A stretch of DNA of 64,000 nucleotides. Source: Pelagomonas calceolata. Its lineage: Eukaryota > Sar > Pelagophyceae > Pelagomonadales > Pelagomonadaceae. This document shows, piece by piece, positions 47,054 to 55,310 of this stretch. The notes beneath the pieces are model-generated. The model worked only from the letters and a program-made list of their open reading frames with translations. It did no database searches and was not told where the DNA came from. The stretch lies in the NCBI GenBank assembly GCA_918797485.1, contig CAKKNE010000002.1:2260501-2324500 (forward strand), written 5' to 3'. Position 1 is the stretch's first letter. Every line of letters starts with the position of its first letter. The translations under genes were made by a program, and so were the position numbers.

Positions 47054-49364
47054 ATGCAACTGCTCTGGGCCCTATGGGCTGCCTGTGCCACCGCCGACGT
47101 CGTGCGGCTGCCATCGCTCTGGGCCCTATGGGTTGCCTGTGCCACCGCCGACGTCCTGCGGCTACCCGTGACGACGTCCTTCCACCGCCGGGGCAACACA
47201 ATAACCCAACGCGTGCGCCGCCGCCACGGCCGCCGCCTCCGGACGACGATTCCCATCACCGCGTGCAACGATGCCGTCTACTACGGCGACGTGCTATTGG
47301 GCACGCCGGGGCAGCGGCTTCAGGTCATATTTGATACGGGATCCGCGGATTTCTGGGTCAACGGCCAGCTCTTCGACGGGAGCCAGTCGGAGACCTACGT
47401 CGGGGACGAAACCTACCCGTTCAGCGTACACTATTCCGATGGAGACGGCGTGAGCGGGTTCCGGGCCTTCGACACTCTTACGGCGGGAAGCGTTACAGCT
47501 CCGAGCGTGGCCTTCGGCGAAGCGGAGGCGATGGGCAACTTCTACGTCTGCGGCGCCGAGGACGGCGTGTTCGGCCTCGCGTTCCGGGCGATCTCGCGGC
47601 TCAACGCGCCCACGGCCTTCGAGATGCTCGCTCCCTACCTCGACGAAGAGATGTTTGCGTTCTCCGTCCCGACGGATACGTTGGCGGGCGAGCTCGTGCT
47701 GGGCGGCGTCGACGAGAGTAGGTTCGTCGGCGAGCTGCAGTGGATCGACGTCTCCACGCCGCACAAGTACTGGCAGGCCGCGCTGACGTCCGCGTCAATC
47801 GGCGCGCAGCCGCTCGCCGGCTCCGCCGCGGTCTTCGACACGGGCACGACGCTCCTCGTGACGACGGAGGCGAACGCCTGGGCCCTCGCGGGGGCGCTCG
47901 ACGCGTGGTGCTACGCCTGGGTGAACGCCTGTGCGGAAATCAACCAGTGCGTCGGTTGCACCCGAGACACAAAGTCATTTCGCGGCGATGACGCGGCCGT
48001 GCTGGTTCCGTCGAGCGGCGAGGAACCGGCATCGCCACGCCATCGAGCAGGCGTCGCGTCGATGGCGTGGAGGTCGACGCGATGATTCAGCACGAACGCG
48101 CCGTAAAATTTTGATGTCCACACAGGTGAACGCGACGAGCTCCTACGATGTGCGGCGCTGCGCCGAGGCCGACGCGGCGGCTCCGTTCCCGGACCTCGTC
48201 GTGGCGCCGTGCGGCGCCGGCGACGATCTGGTCTTTCGCTTCGGCGCCGTCGAGGCCCGCGTGCCGCGCGACCAATACCTCTACGGCCAGGACTGCGACG
48301 AGGCCCTCGAGTTCCGCGACTGCCGCGGCGTCTGCTGGCCGAACGAGTACCTGAGCTGGATCGACGACGTCTACTGCGACGACGGGTCCGCAGGCATCTT
48401 CCTGAACTGCCCGCGCTTCGGCTGCGACTTGTGCCCCGATAACGACTGTATCGAGGACCCGGCCGACGACGCGTGCCTCCTCTCGGTCGCCGCGGACGAC
48501 AGCGTCGGCACGTGGATCCTGGGCGACGTCTTCTTCTCGGCGACGTACGTGGCGTTCGACCACGGAAACGCGCGCCTCGGCCTCGCGCCGCTCGCGTCGG
48601 GATCGGCGCCGGTCCCAGCGCCCCTGTCGCCCGCACCGTCGCCCAGGCCCTCGCCGGAGCCGGTGCCGGCGCCGACGGTAGGAACCCTGTCGTCCGACTC
48701 GTCGCCTGGGCCGACGGTCGCGCCGACGGTCGCGCCGGTGACCGGAGACATGACATTCTCCGGTCTGAGCCTCGCGGTTGCGCGGGCTAACGAGGCCGTG
48801 CTCGTCGATACGATCGCCGCCAGCGCCGGAGTCGAAGACACGTCGCGCGTGAGCATAGTCATCGCTGCCGCTGCGCGGCGCCGCCTCTCGGACGGCGTGG
48901 TCGTGACTTACACTATCGCCACCGACACGACAGCAGACTCCGACGCGGTCCTCGGCGCGCTGTTGGCCCTCACCACGGAAGATGCCAAGGCAGCCCTCAC
49001 GACCGCGGCGGCGGCGCACGGCGTCGCCGCGACCTTCGCAACCGTCGAGATCACGCAAATACACGCATCGTTGTTTGACTACCGGGTTCCGGCGCCGACC
49101 GCGCAGAGGCCCGCCGCTTCCCGACGGCGTCGCCGCGCCGGGGCCTCGCCGGCCGCGAAGACCGCGCTCGCCGCGACGCTCGCCGTCGTCGTTGCCGTGG
49201 TCGTCATCGCCGTGGCGGTCTGTGCCTGGCGACGACGGCGGCGACGGCGCCAAGAAACGTACAACAGCGTCGAACTGGCGACCAAGAGCCTCGAGCTCTC
49301 GGACCTCGCCGTCGACGAGAGCGGCGCGTGGATCATGGACGATGTAGCTAACCCTATGAGATAA
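47054..49364 (+). CDS. Pepsin-like aspartic protease with membrane anchor
   Basis: Exons 47054-47920 and 48126-49364 (701 residues). Both catalytic motifs are intact: FDTGSADFWV (about 93) and FDTGTTLLV (about 261). The flap region has YSDGDGVSGFRAFDTL. The N-terminus carries a tandemly duplicated 18-residue signal-like unit (LWALWAACATADVVRLP). After the protease come six or more Cys, a Pro/Ala/Thr-rich stretch (about 445-490), an autotransporter-like beta segment, a membrane helix (TLAVVVAVVVIAVAVCAW, about 635-652) and a basic stop-transfer RRRRRRR. Probably a type I protein of the secretory pathway. The introner lies after the second catalytic Asp, before the Cys-rich part. Confidence 0.88.
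47056..47168 (+). repeat. 54-bp tandem duplication in the protease signal peptide
   Basis: Units 47062-47115 and 47116-47169 differ at only a few bases (CTCTGGGCCCTATGGG start of each). It duplicates the hydrophobic leader. Confidence 0.9.
47921..48125 (+). mobile_element. Introner, 205 bp, in the aspartic protease
   Basis: Perfect target duplication GTGAACGC (47921-47928 and 48126-48133). TIRs CTGTGCGGAAATCAA and TTTTGATGTCCACACAG. Orientation F, phase 0. Full-length reference copy for that orientation. Confidence 0.95.
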
Positions 49365-49411
49365 GTAAATAGGCTAGGCAGGCGGCCTAGCTCTAAGCAA
49401 AGCAACATACA

Positions 49412-50374
49412 TTACGAGCGAGACACCTCCCGCCATTTCGAGGCTATGAGCGCTCCGAACGTGTCGGGCCGCGCCGCGGGACACGACTCGGCCTGGCACT
49501 GCAATAGACTCAGGGTTCGCCTTTGCGACTCGGTCGCCGGCGGTATTGGCGTTTTAGAGTCCGGATAGAAGAAAAAAACCAGCGACAGGCGCTTCTCCGG
49601 CCCGAGGACGACTCGGTGGAACGGCGATGCCGTGTCCGCGGCGAGCGCCATAAAGTCTCCCGCGTTTGCGATCAGCGCATTCTTTGGCGCTGACGCTTTC
49701 CTCCATACGCCATGGTCGTCGAATTCGAGGGAGCCGCCCGCGACGTCGTCTGCGACGACTAACGTGAGCAGTCCCCAGTCCGTGTGCGGACTGGAGCCCG
49801 TGAAGCCCTCCTCGTAGGCCTCGTACGCGAACAGCCGCGAGAGCGCTTCCTCCGTCGCGTCGCCCGCGCAGCAGTCCTCCAGGCGCGTGGCGCCAGCTGC
49901 GACCGCCAATGCGACGACGCGCCGCGCCGCGCGCGTCAGGTTCGCGTGGGCCGTTTCCAGAACCACCCTCGCGCTCGTCCTCCACGGCCACCGATTCCCC
50001 GTCGCGCCGAACGCGAAGCCCTCCTTCGCCTCCCGCAAGCCCAGCGCGCCGGCCTCGGCGCCGCGCGGCAGGAAGCCGCGTTGGCTTCCCTTTGCGTCGA
50101 GCCGCCGCTTCGTCGCCGCGCGCGTCTTCTCGAAGAGGGCGCGGCCCGCGGCCAGCGTCGCGTCGACGTCGACACCGTGGTCGACGAGAGCGGCCGCGCC
50201 GACGCCGCGGAATGCTGCTAGCAATGCGTGGCCGCTGTCGGTGCGACTGATGTCGACCGGGCTCAGCGCCAAAGGGGTCCCGCATTCCTCGCTTGCGATG
50301 GCTGCGGCCATGACGTTTATGATAACTGCTGCCAGTGCCGGATTATTACAAAGCTGCCTACTTAGGCGCGCCAT
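49412..50374 (-). CDS. 2-oxoglutarate/Fe(II) dioxygenase (IPNS-like)
   Basis: 320 residues. The jelly-roll iron site is visible: HTDWGLLT (His and Asp) and HRVVLG (second His), with the 2OG-binding Arg-x-Ser in RLSLVFFF. The N-terminal DIOX_N part has GVGAAALVDHGVD and KGSQRGFLPRG. The family oxidises small molecules such as gibberellins, flavonoids and beta-lactam precursors. The substrate here is unknown. A hydrophobic N-terminus (VIINVMAAAIAS) may be a signal anchor, or translation may begin at the Met at 50311. Confidence 0.85.
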   Translation of the reverse strand: MARLSRQLCNNPALAAVIINVMAAAIASEECGTPLALSPVDISRTDSGHALLAAFRGVGAAALVDHGVDVDATLAAGRALFEKTRAATKRRLDAKGSQRGFLPRGAEAGALGLREAKEGFAFGATGNRWPWRTSARVVLETAHANLTRAARRVVALAVAAGATRLEDCCAGDATEEALSRLFAYEAYEEGFTGSSPHTDWGLLTLVVADDVAGGSLEFDDHGVWRKASAPKNALIANAGDFMALAADTASPFHRVVLGPEKRLSLVFFFYPDSKTPIPPATESQRRTLSLLQCQAESCPAARPDTFGALIASKWREVSRS

Positions 50375-50577
50375 CGGCGTTACCGTTATGAAATCTCACG
50401 AATCGTGCGTGCGATGTTTTTTTATCCACCTGCCAGCGGCTGCTTCAACGGAATCGCATTAATGCGACTGCAGGCTGCACACCAGGTTCAGCCTCGCGCG
50501 GCCAACACCGCCTCGCACGACTAGCGGTTGTCAATTAGTTACCAGAGCACGCGCACAGTTATTGACCCTCGCGTAGA

Positions 50578-51318
50578 ATGACGCTCGCCGCTGCGCGCGC
50601 AGCCCTGGCGCCTCGAGGCGTGCTCCGTGCAGCTATCAATCTGAGCAACTTTTTACTTGTCTCAGATCAGACCGGGGCGACGCCGCGCGGCATCTCGCCG
50701 TCGCTTTGTGGCGCGTTGGCACAGCGTTTAGAAGTGCCGCTGGAACTCGTCCCGTATGCCAATCCGGGCCTCCTCGCCGACGCCGCGACGAGTGACGAGT
50801 GGGACGTGGGCCTGATCGGCGCCGAGCCGGCGCGCGCGGCGACGATCGCGTTTACTAGACCATACGCTCATCTGGAAGCCACGTTTCTGGTGCGCGACGG
50901 CTGCCCGGCCCGGCGCTGCGACGACGTCGACGCGGAGGGCTACTCGATCGCGGTCTCGCGGCGAGCGGCGTACGCGCTCAAGCTGGAGGCGTCGCTGGCC
51001 TCCGCGACGCTGAAACAAACGGCGGAACCCGGCCTGCCGGCCTCCGCGGACCTGTACTTCGCGGAGTCCTGCGACGCGCTCGCGGGCTTGCGACCCTGGC
51101 TGCTGGGCCTCCTGAAGAACGACGAACGCTTCGTCGGATCGCGAGTTCTCGACGGCCGCTTCCACGTCGTCGAGCAGGCCGTCGGCACGCCGAGGGGCCG
51201 CGGCGACGCGGCGCTCCCGTTCCTGGAGGCGTTCGTCGCCGAGGCGACGGGCGGCGGCCTCGTCGCCGAGCTCATCCGCGAGCATGGGGTCGAGGGGAAG
51301 GTTGTTGTGGCATCTTAG
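50578..51318 (+). CDS. Periplasmic-binding-protein-fold protein (SBP family 3-like)
   Basis: 246 residues with the bacterial amino-acid-binding-protein layout: LRAAINLSNFLL, then GISPSLCGALAQRLEVPLELVPY, the DVGLIGAEPARAATIAFTRPY domain and VSRRAAYALKLEAS. The usual lipid or signal peptide is absent, so it is probably cytosolic. Eukaryotic stand-alone copies are uncommon, which suggests transfer from bacteria, but base composition is like the neighbours. The last 20 codons are duplicated downstream (see repeat). Confidence 0.7.
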   Translation: MTLAAARAALAPRGVLRAAINLSNFLLVSDQTGATPRGISPSLCGALAQRLEVPLELVPYANPGLLADAATSDEWDVGLIGAEPARAATIAFTRPYAHLEATFLVRDGCPARRCDDVDAEGYSIAVSRRAAYALKLEASLASATLKQTAEPGLPASADLYFAESCDALAGLRPWLLGLLKNDERFVGSRVLDGRFHVVEQAVGTPRGRGDAALPFLEAFVAEATGGGLVAELIREHGVEGKVVVAS

Positions 51319-51393
51319 CGATACTAGTGTGTTTCGTCGCCGAGCTCATCCGTGAGCATGGCGTGGAGGGGAAGGTTGTTGTACCATCTTAGC
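51261..51393 (+). repeat. Tandem duplication of the SBP-like gene's 3' end
   Basis: 51261-51321 and 51335-51393 both read CGTCGCCGAGCTCATCCG, GAGCATGG, GAGGGGAAGGTTGTTGT and CATCTTAG. A partial third echo (TTAGCGATACTAGT) lies at 51543-51558. Confidence 0.85.
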
Positions 51394-51737
51394 TATGGCT
51401 ATGGCTAGTTACGTCGCAGGGTCCCCCGTACCCCTCCCGCTCCCCCCGGGCCCACCCGTCCGGCTGGACTAGGACGCAAGGGCTGAGTCACATGGACTCG
51501 CACGCCCCTCCCTTTTTTGGGACGACCCCCGTCAGGATGTGGAACTTAGCGATACTAGTATGTTTATGCGCGCTATTTGTCTCTTCGTCCCGGCTTTGGG
51601 CAAAAGTGGTTGTGAGTAGAGAATAGAGCTCTAGCAGCTTGCGTGCTTGGGCATTTATTCCTTAAAGGTAGCAGCCGTGTAGACGATACTGCTACACGTG
51701 CACCGCTATTGCTCAAGAAACTCGAGCCACTTCCTGC
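51319..51737. other. Intergenic region before MsrA
   Basis: 419 bp. Its first 75 bases are the duplicated gene tail. The rest has C-rich stretches and no gene. Confidence 0.5.
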
Positions 51738-52241
51738 ATGGGCACCAAACATAGCAAGCCAGCGAAGATGAGCACCCAGCACACTGTTGACGCCACTGGC
51801 GGCGACGCCGAGGTCGCATACTTTGCGCTCGGCTGATTCTGGACCCCGGAGCCCGCCTTTAAGCGGCTCCGGGGCGTACGTGCGACGCGTGTCGGCTACA
51901 CCGGTGGCCAGACGGACTCGCCAACGTACAGCAAGGTCTGCTCCGGCAAGACCGGCCACAGCGAAGCGGTCAAGGTCGTCTTCGATCCGTCGACCATCTC
52001 CTACGCGGAGCTCGTCGACAAGTTTTTCTCGCTGCATCCGTATCAGTACGAGTCGAAGCCGCAGTACATGTCGGCCTTGTTTTATTTGAACGAAGCGCAG
52101 CGCGAGGTCGCCCAGGCGAAGATCAACAAGCTCAAGGCCGGCGGCGCGACGGTAGCGACAAAGCTACTCCCGGCGACCATGTGGCACGACGCTGAGGAAT
52201 ACCACCAGAACTATCACGCCAAGAATTCAAAAATGTGGTAG
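51738..52241 (+). CDS. MSRA: Methionine sulfoxide reductase A, selenoprotein
   Basis: Reduces methionine-S-sulfoxide in proteins. From ATG 51738 (or the in-frame ATG 51768) the frame runs to an in-frame TGA at 51834-51836 in the context FALG-TGA-FWTPE. In MsrA this is the catalytic GCFW position, so TGA stands exactly where Cys or Sec is expected. Downstream the protein is intact: VGYTGGQTDSPTYSKVCSG, TGHSEAVKVVFDP, YAELVDKFFSLHP, YEAKPQ-like YESKPQYMSAL, and the C-terminal WHDAEEYHQNYHAK, ending at TAG 52239. Algal MsrA selenoproteins are known. A SECIS-like fold follows the stop. About 167 residues including Sec; no sign of decay. Confidence 0.88.
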
Positions 52242-52266
52242 TTCAGCGGCAAGAGTGGTGAGCGAA

Positions 52267-52334
52267 GCGAGACGCCCGTGACCCCCCGGCGCCGCCTCCG
52301 CAGAGGCGCGCCGGGGGCGACTTTTGCGCCTCGC
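52267..52334 (+). promoter_or_regulatory. Candidate SECIS element of MsrA
   Basis: Starts 26 bases after the stop. Helix I pairs 52267-52275 with 52326-52334 (8 of 9). The internal loop leads to TGAC (52279-52282) opposite CGAC (52318-52321), the expected UGAN/NGAN core. Helix II (52283-52291 with 52309-52317) ends at an unpaired CC (52292-52293). A mini-stem GCCTC/GAGGC with a 4-base loop closes it. This is the type II layout with CC in place of AA. Confidence 0.65.
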
Positions 52335-52448
52335 CTTGCTCTGTGCTGTTGTGTGCCCCAGTGTAAGATCCCCCGTTCCTGAACGCGTGCGGGGAACTAG
52401 ACCCTCGATGCAGAACTAGATACACAACTTTACCACACCCCCACACAC

Positions 52449-52811
52449 TCAGTCGCCCGTGTTGAGCATCGCGCTGACGCGCTGCATGATGTAGTCCTGG
52501 GCCGGGTCGTAGGGCATGTCCTTCGACGGCATCTCGAGCACCGTCGGGATCGTCTTCGAGTAGTCGTCGAGGAGGTGGCGGATCTGGGCCGCGACGTGCT
52601 GGTTCACGAGCACGATGCCGACGTCGTCGCGGTTCGTGAACTCGAGGAAGGCCTTCTCGATCTGCGGGAGCGGCGTGCCCTCCTTGACCACGAGGAAGTT
52701 GCTAGACTCGGCCGTGCGGTGGCCGACGCCCGCGAGGACGAAGCCCGTGACCGTGTCCTCGTCTCCAATGATAGCGATGAGCTTGCCGTCGCCGCCCACG
52801 AGGCCCGCCAT
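52449..52811 (-). CDS. ATP6V1F: V-type ATPase subunit F
   Basis: 120 residues, the usual length. Small stalk subunit of the V1 sector of the proton pump. Seen: KLIAIIGDEDTVTGFVLAGVGH (near residues 9-30), then NFLVVKE, RDDVGIVLVNQHVAAQIRHLLDDY and IPTVLEMPSKDMPYDPAQDYI, all family signatures. The start is the Met of MAGLVGGDGK; the open frame upstream is not part of the protein. It shares a divergent spacer with CEP76. Confidence 0.95.
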   Translation of the reverse strand: MAGLVGGDGKLIAIIGDEDTVTGFVLAGVGHRTAESSNFLVVKEGTPLPQIEKAFLEFTNRDDVGIVLVNQHVAAQIRHLLDDYSKTIPTVLEMPSKDMPYDPAQDYIMQRVSAMLNTGD

Positions 52812-53229
52812 TTGTATATTGCTCCGCGCCGCGCCGGGGGGTCGCGACTCGCTGGCTGCTGCTGCTCCTCCAGTCGCTGGCTGCTGCTCCGCCAATGCCG
52901 AGCCAAAATCCGTCGGTTTTGATACCGCTGGGCGTTCACCGCTAATATTACTAGTCCAAAGTGCAAGCAGCGCGCGCCGGCTGTCTACGGTGTAAAATGC
53001 CCGACTTTTTGTGTGGCAAAGCTTGAGAAACCCGCACGATTTTGCGAAGGGTCTGATCCGTGTTGGACACCGCAGCCACGCCTCCTGAAAAGCAACAGCA
53101 GTCGTCTCTCCACGCGGCAGCCGGCCGGCCGCAAAGCAAAACAATTTAAAAAAAGACTGCTGGCTGGGCGTCCGGTGCGCGCACGAAAACGGGAAGCGCC
53201 GCAGGTAGGGGCAGCCCCAACACCTCATC

Positions 53230-55170
53230 ATGGCCTCCCTCGTGGCGACGGCCCAGACGGGCGACGCCCAGCTCGAGGACCTCCGCAGCAAACTGGACGG
53301 CCTGCTGCGCGACGCCGACGCCTACGGGAAGATCCGGGAGGCGCTCGACGACGCCGGTGCCAAGGAGAACCGCGGCCAGGGGCTGCAGAAGGACGCCCTG
53401 CTCCGGCGGCTCATGGCGGCCGCCGAGCGGAGCCCGGCGCCGGAGCTGCTCGGCGGCTCGGACAGCACGCGCGGGGCGCCGGCGGGCGACGTCCTCGCGC
53501 TGAAGATCGACGTCAAGGGCGGCGCGGCCTTCGTGGCCGAGCTGGCCGAGACGGACGGCGTGTCGCGCGCGGTGCGGGCGCACCTCGCGTTCGACCGCCA
53601 GCGCGCGTCGACGCGGCTGGCCGCGGCGCGCGTCGACCCGGAGCTGCGGGGCTGCTTCTTTTTTGAAATTGCGCGGCCCGCGCCGAAGACGCCCGGCGCC
53701 TGGCGGAAGCTGATCCAGGGCCGGGCGTCGTCGCTCCGGATCGCGGTGACGCGGGAGCGCGTGGGCAACGCGCTCTCGCACAAGCGCGAGCTCGTGGCCA
53801 CGGCGTCCCTGGACTGGCGCAAGGCGCTCCTGGACCGGGGCGGCGCGCGGTCCATCGCGCTCAAGGCGGCCGGGCCCGACGGCGTCGACGGCGAGGTCGC
53901 GACGCTGGACGTGGCCCTTGACGTGGTCGCCGTCGGTGGCGCCCTGGACCTGCCCTTCCAGCCCGACGACGTGGAAGACGCGATGCGCAAAGCGAGGAGC
54001 GAGCACGCCGAGGCCGCGCGGGCCTTTTACCTCTACGCGAAGCAGTGGTGGGACGGCTTCGCCAAGGGGGCCGGGCGAGATTTGCAGCAGCGGGAAGTCA
54101 AGCTCTTTGCCCGCGACGAAGCCGGCGAGATGCGGTGCGTCTGCTCGTACGTGCACCCGCTCCGCGCGAACCGCGTGCTCGACGGGCCGCACCAGGCGGC
54201 GCGCTTCGTGTCGCTGCTCCCGCTCGAGAAGGCGGGCAGCGTCGCCGGCGGCAACGCGGACACGTGGCACACGCCGCTCGCCACGTGCGCGCGGGGCTCG
54301 GGCGACGTCTGGGACCACGCGACGCTGCTCTGCTCGCTGCTGCGCGGCTACGGGCTCGACGCGCGCGTCTGCGTGGGGAGCATGTCGGACGGCCGCGGCG
54401 GCGCGCAGCCGCACGTCTGGGTCGCGACGTTCCTGCGGACGTCCGTCGACGCGTCGGGCCGGGCCCGGCTGCGCGTGACGGCCTGGGAGAGCGCGACGGG
54501 CCGGCGGTGCTCGCTCGCGCCGCTCGACGCCCAGGCGCGCGAGCGCTACCTGAGCGTCGCGTGCGTCTTCGGCGACGACTCGTTCCACGCGAACAAGCAG
54601 CCGTCGGACGCGATCCTGCGCTGCTCCTGGGACCTCGAGGACGCGAACGCCTGGCTCGCGCTCGACCCGCGGCGTCTGGCGGCGCTGGAGAACAACGCGG
54701 CGAAGGGCGCCATGGCGGACTTCGGCCTGGCGGCGCCGCTGCGGGACCCGCGCGCCATGGAGCTCGAGATGGAGCGCGACCTCAAGGCCCTCATCGAGCG
54801 GCACCGCGAGGCGTCGCGCGGCCTGAGTACGCACTGGGACGCGGACCTGGGCTACATGCTCCAGCCGTCGCTCGCGGCCTACGAGCAGGAGCGCGTCACG
54901 GGCCACGCCGTCGACCACGCGGACTTCCAGGACGCCGTGCGGCGCCGCGTGCCGCGGGGCCACTGCTTCAAGGGCTTCCCGACGTGCTTCCCGCACGCGC
55001 ACGCGGGTCGCGCGCTCGCCGCGCTCGAGCGCGGCGACCTGAGCCGCGACGTGCTCGACACGCAGGGCGAGCAGGTCACGCACGCGCTCCGCGTGCGCGT
55101 CTTCCCCTACGCGGAGAACGTGTGCGCCGTCTGGGTCATGCTCGCGGTGCACTACAAGAAGGCGACGTAA
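53230..55170 (+). CDS. CEP76: CEP76-like centrosomal protein
   Basis: 646 residues. CEP76 limits centriole reduplication and belongs to the C2 plus transglutaminase-like group of ciliary proteins. Seen: an N-terminal helical region with DALLRRLMAAAE (about 55), a C2-like part (about 90-240), then AFYLYAKQWWDGFA, RFVSLLPLEKAGSV (about 320) and the transglutaminase-like block VWDHATLLCSLLRGYGLDARVCVG with PHVWVATFL (about 360-405). The order fits CEP76. With the kinesin and CDK20-like kinase it suggests that genes for cilia or centrioles are kept, though pelagophytes differ in having flagella. Confidence 0.85.
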   Translation: MASLVATAQTGDAQLEDLRSKLDGLLRDADAYGKIREALDDAGAKENRGQGLQKDALLRRLMAAAERSPAPELLGGSDSTRGAPAGDVLALKIDVKGGAAFVAELAETDGVSRAVRAHLAFDRQRASTRLAAARVDPELRGCFFFEIARPAPKTPGAWRKLIQGRASSLRIAVTRERVGNALSHKRELVATASLDWRKALLDRGGARSIALKAAGPDGVDGEVATLDVALDVVAVGGALDLPFQPDDVEDAMRKARSEHAEAARAFYLYAKQWWDGFAKGAGRDLQQREVKLFARDEAGEMRCVCSYVHPLRANRVLDGPHQAARFVSLLPLEKAGSVAGGNADTWHTPLATCARGSGDVWDHATLLCSLLRGYGLDARVCVGSMSDGRGGAQPHVWVATFLRTSVDASGRARLRVTAWESATGRRCSLAPLDAQARERYLSVACVFGDDSFHANKQPSDAILRCSWDLEDANAWLALDPRRLAALENNAAKGAMADFGLAAPLRDPRAMELEMERDLKALIERHREASRGLSTHWDADLGYMLQPSLAAYEQERVTGHAVDHADFQDAVRRRVPRGHCFKGFPTCFPHAHAGRALAALERGDLSRDVLDTQGEQVTHALRVRVFPYAENVCAVWVMLAVHYKKAT

Positions 55171-55236
55171 GCACTACGGGGCGGGCCTAAGCATCCCCCA
55201 TATACTGCATACGCGGGCCAGATACGCGTAAACGCA

Positions 55237-55259
55237 GCTAGTGGCTGTAAGACACTAGC
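55237..55259 (-). promoter_or_regulatory. CTAG-bounded motif, copy 9
   Basis: Reverse strand CTAGTGTCTTACAGC then CACTAGC, about 52 bp upstream of the GT25 gene. Confidence 0.5.
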
Positions 55260-55310
55260 ACGCTGCCCCAAACGCGGCGGACGGCACGCACGGCTGCCCC
55301 AAAGCTCACC

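Noticed and set aside
51834-51836. In-frame TGA taken as a nonsense mutation in MsrA
   Set aside because: It replaces precisely the catalytic residue of a gene that is otherwise intact, and a SECIS-like fold follows the stop.
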